Assembly (NCBI GenBank): GCA_946885425.1
Contig: CAMPGJ010000047.1
Location: 1 to 8,053, forward strand
Length of the DNA: 8,053 nt
Source of the DNA: an uncultured bacterium
GTDB lineage: Bacteria > Patescibacteria > Microgenomatia > Levybacterales > UBA12049
Direction: 5' to 3'
The position numbers were made by a program, and so were the translations under genes. Shown here in pieces: positions 1 to 4,951 of the stretch. Numbering within the stretch: position 1 is the stretch's first letter; the number at the start of each line of letters is the position of its first letter. A model generated the notes under the pieces. The model saw only the letters and a program-made list of their open reading frames with translations, searched no databases and was not told the DNA's origin.

Positions 1-55
1 ATAAAGTTATAAAGTTATAAAGTTATAAAGTTATAAAGTTATAAAGTTATAAAGT
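1..55. repeat. Tandem octamer repeat (ATAAAGTT)n abutting the Clp-like start codon
   Basis: Six full copies and one 7-base copy of ATAAAGTT run from the window edge to the base before the ATG at 56; the array may extend further left. Every unit carries a TATAAA hexamer. The one at 40-45 lies 10 bases before the ATG, the same spacing as the nusA -10 box, so the array may double as a -10 region for a nearly leaderless message. No TTGACA-like -35 and no Shine-Dalgarno sequence are visible. Change in copy number could alter promoter geometry; that is inference. Confidence 0.85.
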
Positions 56-2533
56 ATGAAACTGTACGCACAGATATATCATTTTTATCGAACGGCCCGG
101 ATGCGGACGGTCCGTTTACTTATGTTTTTCTTTTTGCTGGCATTGATTGCTGCTGGTTTCACGAATAAACTTCCTGCACAGTTTCCTTTATTTTTTTTCA
201 ATATCTTTGTGATGGTTGAAGTGTTTTTTCATTATAAAATATGTAGAGCAACCCCATCAGTTTCAGTAGAAAAAAATGATGGGAAAGATGTATATACCTC
301 ATTTACTCTTCCGGTGCTGCATCTTGTGCTCACCGAAGATAAGACTTCAACTTTGATTAAAAAATTGATGAATCTTCCTCAAGTGAAACTTTTGATGCAG
401 AAAGCAAATATCTCTGCCAGTGACCTACCTCTTAAGGATTTGCCTAAAGAAGTTCTTGTTCAGAGTGCATTTGAAACATCGCAGACATTCAAGGGTAAAT
501 TTGTAACTACACTTGATGTTTTCGTTTCATATCTATTATTGCTTGAGGACGAGGACCGAATTCTATTCGCGAAACAGTTAAAAACTATAGATTTATATAA
601 TATTTTGTTTTGGGTAAGGCTGCAATATTCTGAAGAGGAAAATCCAAAAAAATTACAGGTGCATTTCTGGGGAGGGGGAATTGGTGAAGCATTTACCTCT
701 GGTTGGACACCTGAAACAACTAAATATACAACCAACTTTACTTCAGTGGCTTTGGGTAAAGAGCCTTTGATCCGCGGTCGCGAGGGAGAATTCAAAGCTA
801 TTTTAGAGGCATTTATGAAAACAGAGAATAATAATGTGTTATTGATTGGAGACGCTGGTGCCGGGAAGGAAAATCTTGTCCGCGCTGTTGCTCACCACAG
901 TTTTATTGGGAATTTGGGCAAATACCTCAACTATAAGAGAGTTTTTCTTCTTATGGTAGGTGCGCTTACTGCCGGTGCGTCAAGTAGAAATGAATTAGAA
1001 CTCCGTTTGCAAAATATTATTGCTGAATTGTCCCATGCAAATGATGTGATTATGTATATTCCTGATTTTCAAAATGTTTTAGGCGGTTCTTCATATAACT
1101 TAGATCTTTCAGGAGCGCTGCTTCCTTATCTTAAAAATGGGTCTATGCCGATCATAGCTTCGATGACGATAGGTAATTTTAAAGCATATATGGAAAAAAA
1201 TGCGTTACGTGAAGCTTTTACAATTATTCAATTGAATGAGCCCAAAAAAGAAACTGCTGTTCAAATGGTGCTTGGAGAAGCAGAACGGATTGAGGATAGA
1301 TATGGTGTAATTCTAAGCTATCGTGCTATATCGACAGCAGTAGAGTTGGCTGATAGATTCTTCCCTGATGATGTGCTTCCTGGAAGCGCTGTTCTTTTAC
1401 TTGAAAATGTTGCCAATACAGTGGCTTTATCTCTAGACCATCCATATTTTGAGAAAACACGGCGAAAAATGGCACTTGATGTGGACGTCATAAAGAAAGT
1501 GGAGGAGACAGTTCATGTAGCGATAGGTACGCCATCAGAGGCGGAGATAAATCTCCTTCTGCATCTGGAAGATAAGCTGCATGAGCGGGTAATAGCTCAG
1601 GAGGAAGCAGTGAAAGCTGTCGCAGAAGCCATGCGGCGGGTGAGGTCCGGTATGCTTAATAGTGAACGTCCGACATCATTTCTTTTCTTGGGGCCAACAG
1701 GAGTTGGTAAGACAGAGACAGCAAAGACTCTTTCAGAAATATATTATGGTGGAGAGAGCAATATGATCCGTCTGGATATGAGTGAATATACGGATGAAGA
1801 TGGAGTCCGCCGTCTCCTGGGTGCTCCGCCCGGGGAAGGATCTGAAGTAGGTGAATTGACAGAAAAGGTGCATGATCACCCTGCTTCACTACTGCTTCTT
1901 GATGAGTTTGAAAAGGCAAATCTAAAGATTCATAATTTGTTCCTCCAGGTTCTTGATGATGGTAGATTGACAGATAATAAAGGGAATACTGTTTCATTTC
2001 GAAATTCAATTATTATAGCGACATCAAACGCCGGATCAGAATTCATACGACAAGAAGCAAAAGCGGCTGAAGAAGGGAAGGCAGTGCTCAAATTTGATAA
2101 GGCGTTTCATAAAAGGCTTTTGGATTATCTTCAATCACAGAATATTTTTAAGCCGGAGCTACTTAATCGCTTTGATGCTGTTATTACTTTCAAACCGTTA
2201 GGTCCTGAAGAGGTTAAAATTGTAACAAAGCTGATGTTGGATATTTTGGCAAAATCCATGCAGGAACAGGATATTACACTTCTGTTTGATGATGCTGTTA
2301 TCGAAAAAATTTGTACCGAAGGATTCGATCAGGAATTTGGAGCCAGACCATTACGCAGGTACATTCAGGATACAATCGAAGATCTCATTGCGCAGAAGAA
2401 ACTTGCAAAAGAGCTAGACCGCGGGAAAACAGGAACATTCTCATTAGATGGCACCGGCGCCCTTATCTTGGATGTAAGTGAAGAAGCTCCCAAAGTAGCA
2501 GAAGCACTAGTATCAGAACCACCAAAAGCTTAA
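56..2533 (+). CDS. Membrane-anchored Clp/Hsp100-like AAA+ ATPase (ClpC/ClpB-type) with degenerate D1
   Basis: An 825-residue Hsp100-type protein. An in-frame TAA at 50-52 makes the ATG at 56 the first possible start. A basic N-terminus precedes two hydrophobic segments (about 19-35 and 41-59) that form a membrane hairpin, which should leave the ATPase in the cytoplasm. A divergent Clp-N-like helical region follows (about 80-190). D1 (about 225-465) keeps the fold landmarks, but its Walker A is GDAGAGKE (265-272, Thr/Ser replaced by Glu), its Walker B has PD for DE (336-337), and the KYRG pore loop reads SSRN (309-312). D2 (about 500-810) is intact: GPTGVGKT (546-553), LLLLDEFE (612-619), ATSN sensor 1 (655-658), LNRFD (703-707) and GARPLRR sensor 2 (762-768). 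Its GYVG pore loop, however, is replaced by GEGS (593-596). The ClpC middle coiled coil is missing. No clear ClpP-binding [LIV]GF loop is seen; the nearest match is LKF at 678-680. A role in membrane-linked protein remodelling is inferred; protease partnership is unproven. Confidence 0.9.
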   Translation: MKLYAQIYHFYRTARMRTVRLLMFFFLLALIAAGFTNKLPAQFPLFFFNIFVMVEVFFHYKICRATPSVSVEKNDGKDVYTSFTLPVLHLVLTEDKTSTLIKKLMNLPQVKLLMQKANISASDLPLKDLPKEVLVQSAFETSQTFKGKFVTTLDVFVSYLLLLEDEDRILFAKQLKTIDLYNILFWVRLQYSEEENPKKLQVHFWGGGIGEAFTSGWTPETTKYTTNFTSVALGKEPLIRGREGEFKAILEAFMKTENNNVLLIGDAGAGKENLVRAVAHHSFIGNLGKYLNYKRVFLLMVGALTAGASSRNELELRLQNIIAELSHANDVIMYIPDFQNVLGGSSYNLDLSGALLPYLKNGSMPIIASMTIGNFKAYMEKNALREAFTIIQLNEPKKETAVQMVLGEAERIEDRYGVILSYRAISTAVELADRFFPDDVLPGSAVLLLENVANTVALSLDHPYFEKTRRKMALDVDVIKKVEETVHVAIGTPSEAEINLLLHLEDKLHERVIAQEEAVKAVAEAMRRVRSGMLNSERPTSFLFLGPTGVGKTETAKTLSEIYYGGESNMIRLDMSEYTDEDGVRRLLGAPPGEGSEVGELTEKVHDHPASLLLLDEFEKANLKIHNLFLQVLDDGRLTDNKGNTVSFRNSIIIATSNAGSEFIRQEAKAAEEGKAVLKFDKAFHKRLLDYLQSQNIFKPELLNRFDAVITFKPLGPEEVKIVTKLMLDILAKSMQEQDITLLFDDAVIEKICTEGFDQEFGARPLRRYIQDTIEDLIAQKKLAKELDRGKTGTFSLDGTGALILDVSEEAPKVAEALVSEPPKA

Positions 2534-2540
2534 GTACAAT

Positions 2541-2589
2541 CGTCATTGCGAGGAGCGAAGAATGAGTGACGAAGCAATCTAGTCGTCCA
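2541..2589 (+). repeat. Left inverted arm of palindromic repeat
   Basis: It contains CGTCATTGCGAG (2541-2552), a 17-base spacer region with GAGCGAAG, CGAAGCAATCT (2570-2580) and CGTCCA (2584-2589). The reverse complement of 2881-2914 has the same three blocks with shorter spacers. Repeats of the CGTCATTGCGAGGAGCGAAG type are common intergenic palindromes in several bacterial groups. Confidence 0.8.
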
Positions 2590-2592
2590 CAA

Positions 2593-2880
2593 ATGAAAAC
2601 TTTTCATGTTTACATTTTAGCCAATGAAACAAATACAGTACTTTATGTTGGGGTTACTAGTGACCTCATAAAAAGAGTTTGGGAACATAAACAAAAGCTA
2701 GTTAAGGGGTTTACTGAAAAATATAGTGTCGATAAACTTGTTTATTATGAACAATATGATACAGCAGAAGAGGCAATTAAAAGAGAAAAACAATTAAAGG
2801 GTGGGTCAAGGTTAAAGAAGGTAAGTCTCATTAATAAAATGAATCCGCGAATGATAGATCTCTATGAATCAATTCTTTGA
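2593..2880 (+). CDS. Small GIY-YIG nuclease family protein (UvrC N-domain-like, YhbQ/UPF0213 type)
   Basis: A 95-residue single-domain GIY-YIG protein. The motif appears as VYIL (6-9) and LYVG (17-20). It is followed by the conserved Arg28, His32 and the helix REKQLKG (64-70), whose Glu65 is in the place of the metal-binding glutamate, so the active site looks complete. The family cuts DNA by a single-metal mechanism. These short stand-alone members have poorly defined roles in DNA repair or mobility. I chose the ATG at 2593 because an upstream in-frame GTG at 2566 would translate the repeat arm, and family members usually start a few residues before the first strand. No Shine-Dalgarno sequence is visible. 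The gene sits alone between inverted repeat arms, and its stop codon directly touches the right arm. Confidence 0.88.
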   Translation: MKTFHVYILANETNTVLYVGVTSDLIKRVWEHKQKLVKGFTEKYSVDKLVYYEQYDTAEEAIKREKQLKGGSRLKKVSLINKMNPRMIDLYESIL

Positions 2881-2914
2881 TGGACGAGATTGCTTCGCTA
2901 CACTCGCAATGACG
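2881..2914 (-). repeat. Right inverted arm of palindromic repeat
   Basis: It starts on the base after the nuclease stop codon. Its reverse complement reads CGTCATTGCGAG, a 5-base spacer, CGAAGCAATCT and CGTCCA, matching the left arm block by block. A related solo copy in the same orientation lies at 3540-3610. Confidence 0.8.
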
Positions 2915-2929
2915 TTGGGAAAAGTATTT

Positions 2930-2990
2930 GAACGGGTAGAAAGGATTATTGGCGTGAGCCAAGTGGATGAAACATCCTTCCTACCCGTTC
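2930..2990. other. Long imperfect hairpin with nested GNRA-capped hairpin
   Basis: The arms 2930-2946 (GAACGGGTAGAAAGGAT) and 2974-2990 pair over 17 positions with one mismatch. Inside the loop, TTGGC-GTGA-GCCAA (2949-2962) forms a perfect five-pair hairpin whose four-base loop fits GNRA when read as RNA on the plus strand. GGATG-AAA-CATCC (2965-2977) is a competing small hairpin. There is no run of T after either arm, so it is not a standard intrinsic terminator. It lies downstream of the plus-strand nuclease unit and beyond the 3' end of the minus-strand gene, so it could serve either transcript. Confidence 0.6.
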
Positions 2991-3006
2991 GGGTGTGACA
3001 ATCAAA

Positions 3007-3061
3007 TAAGGGTACAGTGATGCAACGTTCGCATCGGCAACCTTATGTGACTTTATGTCAC
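3007..3061. other. Cluster of short hairpins, function unknown
   Basis: Three short pairings lie close together: TAAGG (3007-3011) with CCTTA (3041-3045), enclosing GATGC (3019-3023) with GCATC (3031-3035), followed by GTGAC (3047-3051) with GTCAC (3057-3061). With the hairpin at 2930-2990 they fill most of the gene-free stretch from 2915 to 3086. No tRNA, SRP RNA, RNase P or tmRNA signature was recognised. The last hairpin is followed by only a weakly T-rich sequence on the plus strand. Confidence 0.3.
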
Positions 3062-3086
3062 GATTTGTTCTAGTTGAAAGTCTGAA

Positions 3087-3381
3087 TCAGATTTTGCCCT
3101 TACGGTCTTGTCGTCGAATGACTATAGCGCTTGAAATTACAAGCGCAAAGCCAATAGATCCGAGCACTACATTCAGCCAGATAGGCATAAATGCCTTCTC
3201 GTTTTCAGTTAGAGCTTGTTGGGTTTCCGTGGGTGTTCGGGTGTGTTTCTTCATGTGCCGTCTGGCACTTGTCTTCACATCCCATAACCCAATGCCTACC
3301 GGAGTAGGCACATGGTGTACCGCAGAGTTTGCATTTGTGAGATACCTTTTTACAGTCTCTCACAGAGTGCCATACAGGCAT
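3087..3381 (-). pseudogene. Small zinc-finger + C-terminal membrane-anchor protein, apparently frameshifted
   Basis: Two overlapping minus-strand frames look like halves of one gene. The upstream frame (3381 down to 3205, 58 residues) has a cysteine pattern CKLCGTPC (17-24) and later CEDKC (35-39), spaced like a treble-clef or Zn-ribbon finger. The other frame (reading to 3087) gives a hydrophilic linker and a membrane segment around WLNVVLGSIGFALVISSAIV, then a basic RRQDRKGK end. A +1 shift in the shared region (3205-3311) would join them into about 97 residues, resembling small Zn-ribbon plus membrane-anchor proteins such as DUF2116. The ATG at 3381 has an ideal AAGGAG six bases upstream, and an extended -10 box lies further up. 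Alternatives are two overlapping genes, programmed frameshifting, a sequencing error or chance. No function is assigned. Confidence 0.42.
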
Positions 3382-3387
3382 GCTTCT

Positions 3388-3393
3388 CTCCTT
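3388..3393 (-). promoter_or_regulatory. Shine-Dalgarno AAGGAG for the minus-strand small gene
   Basis: Read on the minus strand this is AAGGAG, six bases before the ATG at 3381. It is one of the best ribosome-binding sites in the window and decides for that ATG over the in-frame GTG at 3396, which overlaps the site. Confidence 0.5.
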
Positions 3394-3416
3394 CACAACT
3401 AGATTGTTCAGGATCT

Positions 3417-3447
3417 CTGCAAAGCGGTTGCTTTACAGACCTTGCAG
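3417..3447 (-). other. Hairpin in the leader of the minus-strand gene
   Basis: The 6-base ends CTGCAA (3417-3422) and TTGCAG (3442-3447) pair, and an overlapping alternative pairs AAAGC (3421-3425) with GCTTT (3430-3434). It lies in the roughly 118-base leader predicted between the minus-strand promoter and the ATG at 3381. It is followed upstream by another small inverted repeat, TGGGA/TCCCA (3461-3465 and 3474-3478). The two pairings at 3417-3447 are mutually exclusive in part. No known riboswitch was recognised. Confidence 0.3.
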
Positions 3448-3505
3448 AAGAGGGTAGCTCTGGGAATGCATATATCCCAAAGTAACCCCTTATGTAAGTT
3501 CGAGC

Positions 3506-3514
3506 ATTATAACA
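3506..3514 (-). promoter_or_regulatory. Extended -10 promoter (TGT-TATAAT), minus strand
   Basis: On the minus strand the sequence is TGTTATAAT, a perfect TATAAT with the TGn extension. At 16-18 bases there is no good -35 hexamer, which extended -10 promoters can tolerate. Transcription would begin near 3499 and give a leader of about 118 bases before the zinc-finger gene. Confidence 0.4.
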
Positions 3515-3539
3515 TGAGGCAAAAAAGGAGGATGCTGTG

Positions 3540-3610
3540 TGGACAAGATTGCTTGCTCCTTCGCTAAAGCTACTGCGGCACACGGTCGCTACGCTCGCAA
3601 TGACGTATTG
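3540..3610 (-). repeat. Solo copy of the CGTCATTGCGAG palindromic repeat
   Basis: Both ends match the right arm of the nuclease unit: TGGACAAGATTGCTT at 3540-3554 and CGCAATGACGTATTG at 3596-3610. The middle is longer and has its own small palindromes. It has no cargo gene. It separates the minus-strand gene's promoter from the nusA promoter and is free of stop codons in one plus frame, which artificially extends nusA upstream. Confidence 0.75.
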
Positions 3611-3645
3611 GATTATTTGTTTATTCGTTTATTGGGTTATTCTTT

Positions 3646-3679
3646 AGCCCCATCCGTTTATGTGTTGAAGCTTGGGGCT
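3646..3679. repeat. Inverted repeat AGCCCCA / TGGGGCT flanking the nusA -35 box
   Basis: AGCCCCA (3646-3652) and TGGGGCT (3673-3679) are perfect 7-base inverted copies 20 bases apart. The -35 hexamer of the nusA promoter lies between them and the right half is in the promoter spacer. It could be a repressor operator or a chance palindrome; the sequence cannot decide. Confidence 0.3.
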
Positions 3680-3693
3680 TTATCTGTTATACT
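3665..3693 (+). promoter_or_regulatory. nusA promoter (TTGAAG, 17 bp, extended -10 TATACT)
   Basis: TTGAAG (3665-3670), a 17-base spacer and TATACT (3688-3693) preceded by TGT (3685-3687) form a good housekeeping-sigma promoter. The expected start point is near 3700-3701, only 3-4 bases before the ATG at 3704. The message would therefore be nearly leaderless and carry no Shine-Dalgarno sequence. This is the likely promoter of the whole nusA-infB-DHH-like operon. Confidence 0.65.
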
Positions 3694-3703
3694 TAACTCT
3701 GTT

Positions 3704-4918
3704 ATGCCAGCAGTACAAAGAAGCGAATTTGCATTAGCATTAAATCAGGTAGCCTCCGAGAGAGGGGTGGACGTTAGTGTCGTTTTAGATACAGTTACCA
3801 ATGCTATTTTGGCCGCTTACCGCAAAGATCATCCTACAATTGAAGTAGAAGAATACTCAGCAAAATTGAACCCAAACACAGGAGAAGCAAAGATTCTCCA
3901 TGGCGAAGAAGATGTAACCCCTCCAGGGTTTGGAAGAATCGCAGCGCAAACAGCAAAGCAGGTTATTCTCCAAAAGATCCGTGAGAAAGAAAAAGAAGCT
4001 ATTTTCTCCGATTACAAAGTTAAGATTGGATCTGTTGTTAATGGTATGATCCTCCGGTTTGCTGGTCCAAACATTATTGTTGACATCGGAAAAGCTGAAG
4101 CAATCATGCCTTCATCTGAGCAAATTTCTAATGAAAGATATCAATTGAACCAGCGTTTGGCTTTTTACCTTTCAGATATCAGAGAAGGAATGAAGGGTGA
4201 TGAAATTATTGTTTCCAGAGCACATAATGGTTTGGTTGAAGGGCTTTTCCAGAGAGAAGTTCCTGAAGTTGCACAGGGAAGTGTTGAGATAAAGGCAGTT
4301 GTCAGAGAGCCTGGGAATAGAGCAAAAATAGCTGTTCATTCAACACAGCCAGGCATTGATCCTGTAGGCTCATGTGTTGGACAAAAAGGAGTTCGCGTAC
4401 AGGCTATCATCCAAGAGCTGGGTGGACTTGAGAAAATAGACATAATTCAATGGTCAGATGATATTAGGACATACATTGCACAAGCTCTTTCTCCTGCTAA
4501 AAATGTTAAAGTTACTGTAGATGAAGATGAAAAAGTTGCTCATGTAAAAGTTCCGCAGGATGAGCTTTCTTTAGCTATAGGAAGAGATGGCCAAAATGTA
4601 AGACTTGCATATAAATTAACTAAGTATCGTATTGAGATTGAGGGAGAAGGTCCTGCAAAGGAGGATGTTGTGGAAGAAAAGGTTGCTGAAGAGACAGTGG
4701 AGACAAATGAAGCTCCAGTAGCAGAAGAAAAGGTTGAAGTTAAGGAAGAAGTTGTTGAAGAAAAGGTTGAAGAGGCCGAGTCAGACTCGGTTAAAGAGGA
4801 AGTTAAAGCGGATGCAACGTCAGACGTTGCAGTTGAAGAGAAAACAGAAGAGGACGCTGCTGCTGAAGGGTCAACTGAGAAAGAAAATGAAGTTGAAGTA
4901 GAAAAGCAATCTGCGTAA
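3704..4918 (+). CDS. nusA: Transcription termination/antitermination factor NusA
   Basis: NusA binds RNA polymerase and nascent RNA and controls pausing, termination and antitermination. From the ATG at 3704 it has 404 residues. The N-terminal polymerase-binding domain is about 1-105, the S1 domain about 109-173, KH1 about 176-241 (with GSCVGQKGVRVQAI) and KH2 about 243-314 (with AIGRDGQNVRLA). A roughly 90-residue Glu/Val/Lys-rich acidic tail follows (315-404), with three identical 13-base copies of GAAGAAAAGGTTG in its DNA. The frame is open upstream to a GTG at 3539 that has an AAGGAGG seven bases before it. Those 55 extra codons come mostly from the palindromic repeat and the promoter, and they precede the conserved NusA start, so 3704 is preferred. 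infB follows after 33 bases. The acidic tail might contact polymerase or act as a flexible linker; that is inference. Confidence 0.95.
   Translation: MPAVQRSEFALALNQVASERGVDVSVVLDTVTNAILAAYRKDHPTIEVEEYSAKLNPNTGEAKILHGEEDVTPPGFGRIAAQTAKQVILQKIREKEKEAIFSDYKVKIGSVVNGMILRFAGPNIIVDIGKAEAIMPSSEQISNERYQLNQRLAFYLSDIREGMKGDEIIVSRAHNGLVEGLFQREVPEVAQGSVEIKAVVREPGNRAKIAVHSTQPGIDPVGSCVGQKGVRVQAIIQELGGLEKIDIIQWSDDIRTYIAQALSPAKNVKVTVDEDEKVAHVKVPQDELSLAIGRDGQNVRLAYKLTKYRIEIEGEGPAKEDVVEEKVAEETVETNEAPVAEEKVEVKEEVVEEKVEEAESDSVKEEVKADATSDVAVEEKTEEDAAAEGSTEKENEVEVEKQSA
4776..4831. repeat. Two perfect CAG-loop palindromes inside the nusA tail
   Basis: CCGAGT-CAG-ACTCGG (4776-4790) and TGCAACGT-CAG-ACGTTGCA (4813-4831) are perfect hairpins of 6 and 8 pairs, both with the loop CAG and sharing the core TCAGAC. 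They lie 22 bases apart within the low-complexity acidic tail and encode Ser-Asp pairs. Part of the second (TCAGACGTTG) recurs at 7861-7870, at the end of the DHH-like gene. Confidence 0.6.
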
Positions 4919-4951
4919 AATTATGGAATACAGAGGTCTTTTCAATAACAT

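Larger units (their letters stand above)
2537..2917 (+). mobile_element. Palindromic-repeat-bounded unit carrying a GIY-YIG nuclease gene
   Basis: The unit begins three bases after the Clp-like stop codon. Its two ends are inverted copies of one repeat: CGTCATTGCGAG, then CGAAGCAATCT, then CGTCCA, in that order on each arm read inward, with short variable spacers. The outermost CAA/TTG trinucleotides also pair if one extra T is allowed on the left. The only gene inside is the GIY-YIG nuclease. No target-site duplication is obvious next to the ends. This arrangement suggests a mobile or formerly mobile cassette, but no such family was recognised with certainty. Confidence 0.5.

Noticed and set aside
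1..55. The octamer array as a CRISPR array.
   Set aside because: The units are 8 bases with no spacers; it is a simple tandem repeat.
2566..2592. GTG start for the GIY-YIG gene inside the left repeat arm.
   Set aside because: It would translate repeat sequence, and the ATG at 2593 fits the usual family start.
3238..3255. HEETH in the minus-strand zinc-finger frame, matching the HExxH metalloprotease motif.
   Set aside because: The surroundings are not a hydrophobic helix, the protein is tiny, and the motif lies near the likely frameshift. Chance match.
3055..3402. A 115-codon plus-strand frame opposite the minus-strand zinc-finger gene.
   Set aside because: No domain, no ribosome-binding site, and it lies antisense to the better supported minus-strand frames.
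3491..3515. GTTCGAG resembling a tRNA T-loop.
   Set aside because: The flanking bases do not form a T-stem and no acceptor or anticodon arm is visible.
3532..3567. An 11-codon leader peptide starting at the ATG at 3532.
   Set aside because: The ATG directly abuts the AAGGAGG with no spacing, and the peptide derives from the repeat.
3539..3703. N-terminal extension of NusA from the GTG at 3539.
   Set aside because: The added residues come from the palindromic repeat and the promoter, and the conserved NusA N-terminus begins at 3704. Kept only as a finding because of the good ribosome-binding site.
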